From positions 186,001 through 250,000 of the forward strand of contig ABHC01000003.1 of NCBI GenBank assembly GCA_000171835.1: a stretch of 64,000 bases of DNA, in the 5' to 3' direction. The first letter of the stretch is position 1, and each line of letters begins with the position of its first letter. The position numbers and the translations under genes are program-made. This document shows, piece after piece, positions 42,914-51,213 of this stretch. Source of the DNA: an alpha proteobacterium BAL199. GTDB taxonomy: Bacteria; Pseudomonadota; Alphaproteobacteria; Thalassobaculales; Thalassobaculaceae. The notes under the pieces are model-generated. The model was not told the origin of the DNA. It searched no databases and worked only from the letters and a program-made list of their open reading frames with translations.

Positions 42914-43915
42914 TCACCCCGCGATCACGATCTTCCCGAAGTGGCCCGCCGCCTCCATCGCCTTGTAGGCCGACTTGGCCTCGGCGAACGGTACGGTGTG
43001 GTCAATCACCGGTTTGATGGCGTGCAGAGTCAGCGCCTTGTTCATCTCCAGGAACATCCGGCGCGAGCCGACATACACGCCCTGCACGGTCATCGACTTG
43101 CGCATGATCGCGGTCGGATCGATGGTCCCGCCGGTCAGCACGCCGATCAGCGCGATGCGGCCAGCAACCCGGGTGGCATCCACCGACCGGGCCAGGGTGC
43201 CGGGGCCGCCGACCTCGACCGTCACGTCGACGCCGCGGCCGCCGGTCAGATCCAGCACCGCCTTCTGCCACTCCGGTGTCGTCTTGTAGTTGACGGTCTC
43301 CGCCGCCCCCATCGCCCTGGCCCGTTCAAGCTTGGCATCGCTGGAGGAGGTCAGGATCACCCGCGCGCCCATGGCTGTCGCGAACTGCAGGGCGAAGATC
43401 GAAACCCCGCCTGTGCCGAGCAGCAAGACGGTGTCGCCGGCCTTGAGGCGTCCGACCTCGACCAGCGCGTTCCAGGCGGTCAGCGCCGCGCACGGCAAGG
43501 TCGCGGCCTCCAGGGTCGACAGGTGTGCCGGCACCGGAACCACGCCGGACGCCTTCAGCACGGTCTCCTCGGCCAGCACTCCGTCCAGCGCCCCGCCCAG
43601 TGCGCTCGCCATCGCTTCGGGCGAGCATGCGCCATCGGTCCAGTCCTGGAAGAAGCAGGATGCGACCCGGTCCCCGACCGAAACACCGGTGACGCCGGCA
43701 CCAACAGCAGTCACCGTGCCGGCGCCGTCAGAGTTCGGGATGCGCGGTAGTGGAATGCCGCGCGCCGCCGCGTGCTTGACCGTCATCAGGTCGCGGTAGT
43801 TGATGGCGCTCGCCTCGATCCGCACCCGGACCTCGCCTGCCCCAGGAGCCGCGATCTCGCGGTCGGCTTGTTGCAGGGCGTCGATCCCGTCCGAGGTGAT
43901 CTGCCAGGCTTTCAT
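42914..43915 (-). CDS. MDR-superfamily alcohol dehydrogenase / quinone-oxidoreductase-like protein without catalytic zinc site
   Basis: The 333-residue medium-chain dehydrogenase shows a GroES-like N-terminal domain (INYRDLMTVKHAAARGIPLPRIPNSDGAGTV, GDRVASCFF) and a Rossmann domain (GDTVLLLGTGGVSIFALQFATAMGA). The Cys and His-Glu zinc ligands of classical alcohol dehydrogenases are replaced (NYRDL; PNSDG where GHE is expected), so this is a zinc-free NADP oxidoreductase. Its ATG overlaps the TGA of the upstream EamA gene as ATGA. Confidence 0.9.
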   Translation of the reverse strand: MKAWQITSDGIDALQQADREIAAPGAGEVRVRIEASAINYRDLMTVKHAAARGIPLPRIPNSDGAGTVTAVGAGVTGVSVGDRVASCFFQDWTDGACSPEAMASALGGALDGVLAEETVLKASGVVPVPAHLSTLEAATLPCAALTAWNALVEVGRLKAGDTVLLLGTGGVSIFALQFATAMGARVILTSSSDAKLERARAMGAAETVNYKTTPEWQKAVLDLTGGRGVDVTVEVGGPGTLARSVDATRVAGRIALIGVLTGGTIDPTAIMRKSMTVQGVYVGSRRMFLEMNKALTLHAIKPVIDHTVPFAEAKSAYKAMEAAGHFGKIVIAG

Positions 43916-44796
43916 AGTGCGGTCCTCCGAGTGACGGGGTATGCGGTGTGTTGGCCTGTCGCTTCCAGAGCGCCGGCGGCGAGGATCAGAGCGCAGCCGG
44001 CGGCCTCTCGCAAGCCGAACGGCTCGTCGGTTAGCAAAGCGGCCGACGCGGCGGCGGCCACCACCTCCAGCAACATCAGCAGTGCAAGACGGCCGGGATC
44101 AAGCCGGCCGGCGCCCCACAGCAAGGCCCAGGTCACCGGCACCAACCACAACAGCGAGACAATGGCGATCCAACCGAGTGTGCCCGCCGTTGGAACAGCG
44201 AGTGGCTCCGTTCCGAACGCCGCCACGCAACCAGCGACGATCGCCGCGGCCAGGAACGCCGAGGCGGTCAGCGCCCGGCCATCGACCCTCCCGTAGCGCG
44301 CCGCCGTCGCCGAGCCGGCAAACACCATTCCGGCACCGAGCCCGAGCCAGTCGCCGAGCGCAGGCGGCACCGGCGGCCATGCCTCGGCCAGCAGCACCAG
44401 CGCGCCGCCAAGCCCCAGCGCGATCGCCAGCACCCGCCGGCCAGTGACAGGTTCGCCCAGGACGATGCGCCCCAGGATCGTCCCCCAGATCGGCGCCAGA
44501 TAGAACAGCAGGGTGACCCGGACCACTTGTCCGGTCTGCAATGCACCGTTCCAGGCCACGATGGCGAGGCCGAACAGAACGGCGGCCAGGCAGAGCGGCA
44601 CCCCGCTGACGATCAGGCGCGCGCGCCGCGCCCACAGGACCGGCAGCAGCAGGATGGCCGCAACAGCATAGAGCCAGAGATTGATGGCAGCCGGCCCAAG
44701 GCCGAGGCCGTCGAGCGACCGCAGCGGCAGCCACCATAGGCCCCAGAACACCGCTGCGACGGCGACGATCGCCGCTGGTGACGCTGAAAAGCGCAC
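43912..44796 (-). CDS. EamA/DMT-superfamily transporter
   Basis: The 294-residue membrane protein has two EamA repeats (AAIVAVAAVFWGLWWLPLRSLDGLGLG at the start; TWALLWGAGRLDPGRLALLMLLEVVAAAASAALLTDEPFG near the end). The only available start is GTG at 44796, directly after an in-frame stop. Its stop overlaps the start of the oxidoreductase gene by four bases, so they are coupled and the oxidoreductase product may be what is exported. The substrate is unknown. Confidence 0.87.
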   Translation of the reverse strand: MRFSASPAAIVAVAAVFWGLWWLPLRSLDGLGLGPAAINLWLYAVAAILLLPVLWARRARLIVSGVPLCLAAVLFGLAIVAWNGALQTGQVVRVTLLFYLAPIWGTILGRIVLGEPVTGRRVLAIALGLGGALVLLAEAWPPVPPALGDWLGLGAGMVFAGSATAARYGRVDGRALTASAFLAAAIVAGCVAAFGTEPLAVPTAGTLGWIAIVSLLWLVPVTWALLWGAGRLDPGRLALLMLLEVVAAAASAALLTDEPFGLREAAGCALILAAGALEATGQHTAYPVTRRTAL

Positions 44797-44873
44797 AGCT
44801 CAAACAGCCAAGGTCGGTCGGGTTCGCCGCCGTCGGCGAGGCACGTTGAAACGCAGAACGGGCATCGGAAAGG

Positions 44874-45767
44874 TCACGCCGCCTTCCCGACCTTGAAGAT
44901 GTCGCGTGCCTCGTCCGGGGTCGCGACCTTCGAGCCCAGGGACTCCACGATCGTCACCGCCCGTTCCACCAACGCAGCGTTGGATGGCGCCAGCACGCCG
45001 CGGTCCATATACAGATTGTCCTCCAACCCGACCCGGACGTGACCGCCCAGGATCACCGCCTGAGCCGCCATCGGAAACTGCATGCGACTGATGCCGAACG
45101 CCGACCACACGGCACCCGGTGGCAGCAGGCTGGCCATATAGGCCATCGTCTGGGCCGTCGCCGGCGCCCCCCATGGGATACCGAGGCACAGTTGGAACAT
45201 CGGCGTGCCGTCGATCAGTCCGTCCTCGACCATCTTGGTGGCCAGTCGGGCGTGACCGGCTTCGAAGACCTCCAGTTCAGGCTTCACCCCGGCATCACGA
45301 ATCCGGGTCGCCATTTCCCGCAGATGACCCGGCGTGTTCATGAACACGTGCTCACCGAAATTCATGGTCGCAATGTCCAGGGTGCAGACCTCCGGCCGCA
45401 ACTCATCGACGTGCTGGACCCGCACCGCCGGTGTGGTCAGGGTCGATCCGGCCCCGGGTGACAGCGGGTCGTTGTCGCCGGGGATGTATCGGCCGCCAGC
45501 ACCGGTGGTCAGGTTGAGAATCAGCGACGAGCCGGCATCGCGGATCCGCTGCACCACCTCACGATAAAGCGCAGGGTCCATTGATGCCTTGGTGGTCTTC
45601 GGGTCTCGCACGTGAATGTGAGCGACCGCCGCGCCCGCGCGCTCCGCCTCCAGGGCCGACGTGGCGATCTGCTCCGGCGTCACCGGGATCGCCGGGTTCA
45701 TGTGGGCGTTGTCGAAGCCGCCGGTCAGGGCGCAGGTGATGACGGTCTTGTCGTTGATGACGGACAT
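44874..45767 (-). CDS. BKACE family enzyme (3-keto-5-aminohexanoate cleavage enzyme type)
   Basis: The 297-residue TIM-barrel enzyme matches the BKACE (DUF849) family, which condenses a beta-keto acid with acetyl-CoA and splits it to acetoacetate and an acyl-CoA. The zinc ligands His50 and His52 are in AHIHVRDP, followed by LNLTTGAGGRYI and the later LCLGIPWGAPATAQT and VRVGLEDNLYM, all family blocks. It is divergent from a TAXI-TRAP importer with a strong palindrome between, so it probably degrades the imported keto or amino acid. Confidence 0.93.
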   Translation of the reverse strand: MSVINDKTVITCALTGGFDNAHMNPAIPVTPEQIATSALEAERAGAAVAHIHVRDPKTTKASMDPALYREVVQRIRDAGSSLILNLTTGAGGRYIPGDNDPLSPGAGSTLTTPAVRVQHVDELRPEVCTLDIATMNFGEHVFMNTPGHLREMATRIRDAGVKPELEVFEAGHARLATKMVEDGLIDGTPMFQLCLGIPWGAPATAQTMAYMASLLPPGAVWSAFGISRMQFPMAAQAVILGGHVRVGLEDNLYMDRGVLAPSNAALVERAVTIVESLGSKVATPDEARDIFKVGKAA

Positions 45768-45850
45768 CTGGTCCTCCCGGACGAAGCCTTCCTGGAGTCG
45801 GAGTCTGGCACGGCCACCGGTCCAGCGTCGAGCCGATGAAGATCTTCATA

Positions 45851-45886
45851 TTCCGATATACGGAAAACATATTGCCGATATTGGAA
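45851..45886. promoter_or_regulatory. Operator region between BKACE and TAXI-TRAP genes
   Basis: TTCCG-ATATA-CGGAA (45851-45865) is a perfect 15-base palindrome. The core CCGATAT recurs 22 bases downstream (45875-45881) in TTGCCGATATTGGAA. The TTCCG-N5-CGGAA format is the same as in the two composite sites of the IclR-controlled cluster. It lies in an AT-rich island between divergent genes, so it probably controls both. Confidence 0.6.
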
Positions 45887-45992
45887 TTTTTTGGTGACGC
45901 GCGGCTTGTCCACCTAGCCAGCGCCGACCATACTCGCCCCTTCATTAAGCGGGGCCAACCCGCGGGAACGTAGATCGACGAGGAGGAACGCC

Positions 45993-47159
45993 ATGAACAT
46001 GACGATGGGCGCGCGCCTGAGCGGCGCGCTGACAGGGGCGGCCGCGCTGCTGATGGTCGCCGGAACCGCGGGTGCCGCAGACGTTAAACTGCCGAGCACG
46101 ATGGCCTGGACCGCCTACGATACCGGATCGGCCGGCCACGCCCACGCGGTTGCCATGGGCAAGGCGCTGAAGGAAAAGTACGACGTCAACCTGCGGGTCC
46201 TGCCGGGCAAGAACGACGTGTCACGTCTGCGCCCATTGCAGGCCGGCAAGGTCGAGGCGGTTGCCAATGGCGTCGGCACCTACTTCGCGCAGGAAGGCGT
46301 GTTTGGTTTCGACAAGCCGGACTGGGGTCCGCAGAACATCCGCATCGTGCTGTCCTCGACCGGTGGGGCCGGCCTGATGGTCGGCGTCGCCGATGATGTC
46401 GGCATCAAGGAGTTCAAGGACCTCAAAGGTAAGCGCGTCGCGTGGGTCAAGGCGGCACCGTCGCTGAACCACAACGTGACCGCGTTCCTGGCGTTCGCCG
46501 GGCTGACCTGGGACGACGTAACAAAGGTTGAGTTCGCCGGCTTCGGCGCGTCCTGGGAAGGCATGACCAACAACCAGGTCGACGCCGCCTTCGCGATCAC
46601 CAACTCCGGCGCCACCAAGGCGGTCGCCGCCACGCCGCGTGGCCTGCTCTGGCCACCGCTGCCGCATGGCGACACCGAGGGCTGGAAGCGCCTGTCGGCA
46701 GTCGCGCCGTACATGGCCAAGCACACCATCACGGCCGGCACCAATGTGTCCAAGGATCAGCCGATCGAAGGCACCGCTTATCCCTACCCGATCCTGACGG
46801 TCCGCACCGATGCCGAAGACGATCTCGTCTACAACATTACCAAGGCGCTCATCGAAAGCTTCGACGCGTACAAGGACGGCGCACCGGGTGCCGCCGGCTG
46901 GGCACTGAAGAACCAGGTCTTCGAATGGGCCGTGCCGTACCACGATGGCGCCATCCGGTATCTGGCCGAAATCGGCAGTTGGACGCCGGCCATGCAAAAG
47001 CACAATGACGGGTTGGTCGCCCGCCAGAAGGTCCTGCAGGACGCCTGGGCAACCTTCACCAAAGACGCTCCGTCCGATGAAGATACGTTCGTCGAGAAAT
47101 GGGGCAAGACCCGCGTCGCGGCACTGAAGGCCGCCGGCATGGTCCCGGTCATCGAGTAA
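45993..47159 (+). CDS. TAXI-family TRAP transporter solute-binding protein
   Basis: The 388-residue protein has a Sec signal peptide (MNMTMGARLSGALTGAAALLMVAGTAGAA) and the TAXI fold: MAWTAYDTGSAGHAHAVAMGKALKEKYDVNLRVLPGKNDVSRLRPLQAGKVEAVANG, then FKDLKGKRVAWVKAAPSLNHNV. TAXI receptors typically bind small carboxylates or amino acids such as glutamate. The start follows GAGGAGGAACGCC. The fused permease follows after 34 bases. Divergent from BKACE, it probably imports that enzyme's precursor. Confidence 0.93.
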   Translation: MNMTMGARLSGALTGAAALLMVAGTAGAADVKLPSTMAWTAYDTGSAGHAHAVAMGKALKEKYDVNLRVLPGKNDVSRLRPLQAGKVEAVANGVGTYFAQEGVFGFDKPDWGPQNIRIVLSSTGGAGLMVGVADDVGIKEFKDLKGKRVAWVKAAPSLNHNVTAFLAFAGLTWDDVTKVEFAGFGASWEGMTNNQVDAAFAITNSGATKAVAATPRGLLWPPLPHGDTEGWKRLSAVAPYMAKHTITAGTNVSKDQPIEGTAYPYPILTVRTDAEDDLVYNITKALIESFDAYKDGAPGAAGWALKNQVFEWAVPYHDGAIRYLAEIGSWTPAMQKHNDGLVARQKVLQDAWATFTKDAPSDEDTFVEKWGKTRVAALKAAGMVPVIE

Positions 47160-47193
47160 ACACCAGAAACCGACGACAACCGGGAGGCCGGGC

Positions 47194-49182
47194 ATGAACG
47201 CGCCCGCTCAGAATCCCCAGGTCGAGGCTGCGGTGGCGGAGATTCTCCGCCACCGCATTCTGCCGCGTCCCTGGCGTGCTGTCGTACTGGCAATGGTCGT
47301 GGTGGCGATCGGGTTGTCGGTCTATCAGCTGTTCAATCTCGGTTCGTCGATCGGCTGGGTGATTCTCGACCTCAGCTACCTCGACCTGCTGGTGGCGTTC
47401 CTGCTGCCAGTGGTTTTTCTGGTTTTTCCGATGCGGCCGACCGACAAGGACCTGCCGAGTCCGCCGGTCTACGACATCGCGTTGTTTGGCATTGCGTTTT
47501 TGCTTGGCTGCTATCTCGCCTGGAATGCCGTTCCGGCGGTCGAGGGCGGCTGGGAGTACTTCGCGCCGACCCACGCACGGCTGTCGAGCTACGTGCTCTG
47601 GGCGCTGATGATCGAAGCGGTTCGCCGAACCGCCGGTACGGCGCTGACCATCATCGTCCTGATCTTCTCGTTCTACCCGCCGATCGCCGAGTACATGCCC
47701 GGTCCGCTGCAAGGCGCGCAGCAGCCGATGTGGGAGATCGGCCAATACTACGCATTCTCCGCCGAAGCGGTGTTCGGCATCCCAATGCGGGCGTTCGGCA
47801 AGCTGGTCATCGGTTTCGTAATCTTCGGCATTGCCCTTCAGCACACCGGTGCCGGGCGGTTCTTCATCGACCTCGCCTTCGCCATGCTGGGCCATGTCCG
47901 CGGCGGCGGCGCCAAGGTCGCGATCTTCTCCAGCGGGTTGCTCGGCTCGATGAGCGGTTCGGTGATCACCAACGTGCTGACCACCGGCACCCTGACCATC
48001 CCGGCAATGCGCCGCACTGGGTTCAGCAAGGACACCGCCGCCGCAGTCGAAGCCTGCGCGTCGACCGGCGGGGTGTTGATGCCGCCGGTGATGGGTGCCA
48101 CCGCCTTCGTGATGGCGTCGTTCCTGGAGGTGCCCTACGTCGACATCGCGGTGGCCGCGATCATTCCGTCGGTGCTGTATTACCTGGGATTGTTCCTGCA
48201 GATCGATGCCTATGCCGCGCACAACGGCCTGAAGGGCCTGCCGCGCGAGGAACTACCGCGCCTGCTCGACGTTCTGAAGGCCGGCTGGCACTACATCTTC
48301 TCGCTGGTCCTCCTGGTGTGGATGCTGCTGTACCTGAAGCAGGAGGCGATCGCGCCGTTCTACGCGACGGTCGTGCTGCTCGCGACCAACCAAGTGTTCG
48401 GCAAGCGGCTGACCTATGCCGATATCAAGCACTTCCTGTACGAGACGGCGAAGATCCTGGCCGAATTGGTGGCGATCCTCGGCGCAATCGGCCTGATCGT
48501 CGGCGCGCTGTCGGCGACCGGCCTGACCGGATCGCTGGCCACCGACCTGATCCTGCTGGCCGGCGGATCGGTTTACGGCCTGCTGCTGATGGGCGCGGCG
48601 ACCAGCTTCGTGCTCGGCATGGGCATGACGGTCACCGCCGCCTACGTGTTCCTGGCGATCGTGCTGGCGCCGTCACTGGTCACCTCGGGCCTTGATCCGA
48701 TGGCCGTGCACTTGTTCATCCTGTACTGGGGGATGCTGTCGTACATTACCCCACCGGTAGCGCTCGGCGCGTTCGCGGCGGCAACCATTTCCGGTTCGGA
48801 TCCGATGCGCACTGGGTTCACCGCGATGCGCCTCGGCTCCATCATCTACTTCATTCCGTTCTTCTTCGTGATGGAGCCAGCGCTCATCCTGCGGGGCGCT
48901 CCGGGCGACATCCTGGTGGTTCTGTCCAGTGCCGTGGTCGGCGTGGCTCTGATTGCCGGTGCGACCCAGGGCTATCTGATCGGCATCGGCCGCATGGGAG
49001 CTGGGGTGATCGGAGGGGTATCCCGCGCACTGGTGTTCGTCGGCGGTCTGCTGTTCGCCTTCCCAGGCAGCGACGATCTCGGCATCGGGCATTGGGAAGG
49101 GGTCGCGGCCGGAGCCGTGATTGCGGCACTCGGCCTGCTGTTCGTGCGTCTTGGCCGGCCGGCGGAGGGAGTGGCGCGCTAA
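47194..49182 (+). CDS. TRAP transporter fused permease (DctQ-DctM type)
   Basis: The 662-residue protein joins the small and large TRAP permeases, the rule for TAXI systems. The first 200 residues hold the DctQ-like helices (AVVLAMVVVAIGLSVYQLFNL; YLDLLVAFLLPVVFLVFPM). The DctM part has GGGAKVAIFSSGLLGSMSGSVITNVLTTGTLTIPAMRRTGF and EACASTGGVLMPPVMGATAFVMASFLEVPY, diagnostic of the large subunit. It should work with the preceding TAXI receptor, probably with a cation gradient. Confidence 0.95.
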   Translation: MNAPAQNPQVEAAVAEILRHRILPRPWRAVVLAMVVVAIGLSVYQLFNLGSSIGWVILDLSYLDLLVAFLLPVVFLVFPMRPTDKDLPSPPVYDIALFGIAFLLGCYLAWNAVPAVEGGWEYFAPTHARLSSYVLWALMIEAVRRTAGTALTIIVLIFSFYPPIAEYMPGPLQGAQQPMWEIGQYYAFSAEAVFGIPMRAFGKLVIGFVIFGIALQHTGAGRFFIDLAFAMLGHVRGGGAKVAIFSSGLLGSMSGSVITNVLTTGTLTIPAMRRTGFSKDTAAAVEACASTGGVLMPPVMGATAFVMASFLEVPYVDIAVAAIIPSVLYYLGLFLQIDAYAAHNGLKGLPREELPRLLDVLKAGWHYIFSLVLLVWMLLYLKQEAIAPFYATVVLLATNQVFGKRLTYADIKHFLYETAKILAELVAILGAIGLIVGALSATGLTGSLATDLILLAGGSVYGLLLMGAATSFVLGMGMTVTAAYVFLAIVLAPSLVTSGLDPMAVHLFILYWGMLSYITPPVALGAFAAATISGSDPMRTGFTAMRLGSIIYFIPFFFVMEPALILRGAPGDILVVLSSAVVGVALIAGATQGYLIGIGRMGAGVIGGVSRALVFVGGLLFAFPGSDDLGIGHWEGVAAGAVIAALGLLFVRLGRPAEGVAR

Positions 49183-49197
49183 GCGCGCCGTCGCGCT

Positions 49198-49551
49198 TTA
49201 CTCCTTCGGCTGCACCGCTGCCGCGAAGGTGTGGGTGACGATCTTGCCATCCCGGATGACCAGGGTATCGGTACCCAGGTGGAACTTCATGGTGCGGGAC
49301 TCAGCCTGCCACATCAGGAACACGGTCTCGCCGCGCTTGTCCTGCCGTACACTGGTGAACGAAGTCCCCGCCGGAAGCATCATCGTGACGAGGCCGTTGA
49401 GGAATGTCTTGATCTGTTCCCGGCCCTCGAAGACGCCGTCCGGGGAGAACAGGATCGACTGATCGGTGTAGTCTTCCAGAAGGCCTTCGACATTGCTGCT
49501 TGCGAGGCAGGACATGTGATGGCCCAGGACTTCTTCGACCGATTTGCTCAT
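49198..49551 (-). CDS. NTF2-like (SnoaL/DUF4440) small protein
   Basis: The 117-residue protein starts at 49551 behind GGAAGGAAGC on the minus strand; a longer frame to 49593 lacks support. It has the cone-shaped NTF2 fold pattern: VEEVLGHHMSCLASSNVEGLLEDYTDQSILFSPDGVFEGREQIKTFLNGLV followed by four strands ending DGKIVTHTFAAAV. Such proteins bind or isomerise small hydrophobic ligands. It is convergent with the TAXI permease, 15 bases apart. Confidence 0.85.
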   Translation of the reverse strand: MSKSVEEVLGHHMSCLASSNVEGLLEDYTDQSILFSPDGVFEGREQIKTFLNGLVTMMLPAGTSFTSVRQDKRGETVFLMWQAESRTMKFHLGTDTLVIRDGKIVTHTFAAAVQPKE

Positions 49552-49878
49552 TCCGCTTCCTTCCGCGTAACGCTCCGATGCGCCGCACCTCATGCCTCAA
49601 CCGCCCTGCCCGCGTCTAGCGCAAAATGTCCGGCGCAGTCGGTGGACGCGTAGCCATTCTGCAACGCCGACGCAGTGTCCGACGATGATCACAGGTCGCC
49701 CGGCACGTATCCTCGTACCGAAGGTTTTGGACGACAGACACCACTCGTCGTGTCCTGCGTCGTCGTAGACGGCAAATATGCTCTTTTGGGGGTTCGCTAC
49801 AGAAGGCAGCCCGGAATTAGCCGGTGTTGCCAGGATACACAACCAGGGCCGGAGTCGTTGCAGGTCGGCCACACCCCG
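49552..49878. other. Intergenic stretch without a recognisable gene
   Basis: About 330 bases between the NTF2-like gene and the acyl-CoA dehydrogenase gene hold no convincing gene, tRNA or repeat. A 91-codon open frame at 49597-49872 has an arginine-rich, low-complexity translation and no ribosome site, and I reject it. The stretch should include the promoter of the NTF2-like gene and the 3' end of the dehydrogenase transcript. Confidence 0.6.
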
Positions 49879-51039
49879 TCAATGCGTGTCAGTCCAGGCT
49901 TTGACCAGATTTCGGGCAATGACGATCTGCTGGATCTGCGACGTGCCTTCATAGATCCGGAACAACCGGACATCGCGGTAAAATCGTTCGACCGCGTAGT
50001 CGGCCATGTAGCCGGCGCCGCCGTGGATCTGCACCGCCCGGTCCGCGACCCGGCCGACCATCTCCGACGCGTAGTACTTGCAGCACGCCGCCTCCATTGG
50101 CGCCTTGCCTTCGGTTGCGTACAGCGTCGCGGCATCGAGCGTCATCGAGCGGGCGGCATACATCTCGGTCTGGCTGTCCGCCAGCATGGCCTGGACCAGT
50201 TGGAAGTCGGCAAGGCGCGAGCCGAACTGCTGCCGGTCGGTGGCGTAGCGCAGCGACTCCTCGATCAGGCGCTGGGCGATCCCGACACACACGGCCGATA
50301 AATGGATGCGGCCTCGGTCGAGCACCTTCATCGCCGTCTTGAAGCCCCGCCCCTCCACACCGCCGATCACCGCGTCCGCCGGCACCCGGGCGTCCTCGAA
50401 GATGACGTCGGCCACGTGCGTGCCTTGCTGTCCCATCTTGCGGTACGGCTGGCCATAGGAAATACCGGGGGTCTTGGCATCGACCAGGAAGGCCGAGATG
50501 CCTGAGGAGCCAGGAGCGTCCGGGTCGCTGCGCGCCATCACGGTCAGCACGCCGGCGCGCCGCGAGTTGGTGATGAACCGCTTGGTGCCGTTCAGGATCC
50601 AGCCATTGCCGTCCTTGCGGGCCGATGTCCGGATCGACGCGGCATCCGACCCCGCTTCGGGTTCGGTCAGACAGAACGAGCCGACCAGCTCCCCGCTCGC
50701 CAATCGCGGCAGGTAGCTTTGCTTCTGCTCCTCGGTCCCGTCGATGACGATGCCTTGGCTGCCGATCCCGACATTGGTGCCGATCAGCGAGCGGAACGCC
50801 GGCGATGTACGGCCGAGTTCCATCATCAGACGTGCCTCCTCGACCATCGACAGGCCGAGTCCGCCATAGGCCTCCGGGATCGACACGCCGTACAACCCCA
50901 TCTCGGCCATCTCCGCCGGCACGGCATCGGGGATCGCGTCGTCCCGAGACACCTGATCTTCCAGCGGGATCAGGCGCTCGTCGACGTACCGGCGCACGCT
51001 GTCGAGCAACTGGTTCAGTGTCTCGGGATCCAGTGCCAC
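49879..51039 (-). CDS. Acyl-CoA dehydrogenase
   Basis: The 386-residue enzyme starts with GTG at 51039 behind AGGAGG. It is a short-chain/isovaleryl-type dehydrogenase by sequence: SFCLTEPEAGSDAASIRTSA for FAD, a central KMGQQGTHVADVIFEDARVPADAVIGG, and the catalytic Glu in RIYEGTSQIQQIVIARNLV near the C-terminus. It oxidises an acyl-CoA and passes electrons to ETF. It stands alone, divergent from the gamma-glutamyltransferase homologue; the substrate is unknown. Confidence 0.95.
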   Translation of the reverse strand: MALDPETLNQLLDSVRRYVDERLIPLEDQVSRDDAIPDAVPAEMAEMGLYGVSIPEAYGGLGLSMVEEARLMMELGRTSPAFRSLIGTNVGIGSQGIVIDGTEEQKQSYLPRLASGELVGSFCLTEPEAGSDAASIRTSARKDGNGWILNGTKRFITNSRRAGVLTVMARSDPDAPGSSGISAFLVDAKTPGISYGQPYRKMGQQGTHVADVIFEDARVPADAVIGGVEGRGFKTAMKVLDRGRIHLSAVCVGIAQRLIEESLRYATDRQQFGSRLADFQLVQAMLADSQTEMYAARSMTLDAATLYATEGKAPMEAACCKYYASEMVGRVADRAVQIHGGAGYMADYAVERFYRDVRLFRIYEGTSQIQQIVIARNLVKAWTDTH

Positions 51040-51213
51040 ATCAGCCTCCTATGAAATGCCCTTTCATCATCTGCGAACTATACCCAGGCCGATCGCCGAT
51101 CGTCCACGCGCGCTGGCTGCCGATCCGGAACGGGTGCCGTCGCGTCGCCCGGCTTGCCCGGCGTCACCGGGGCGGCTATCACCATTTCGACATTCCTCGG
51201 AGGAACCGACTCC

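Noticed and set aside
49597-49872. 91-codon open frame in the NTF2/acyl-CoA dehydrogenase gap
   Set aside because: There is no ribosome site and no domain; the tail is Arg-rich and the frame lies within a promoter or 3' region.
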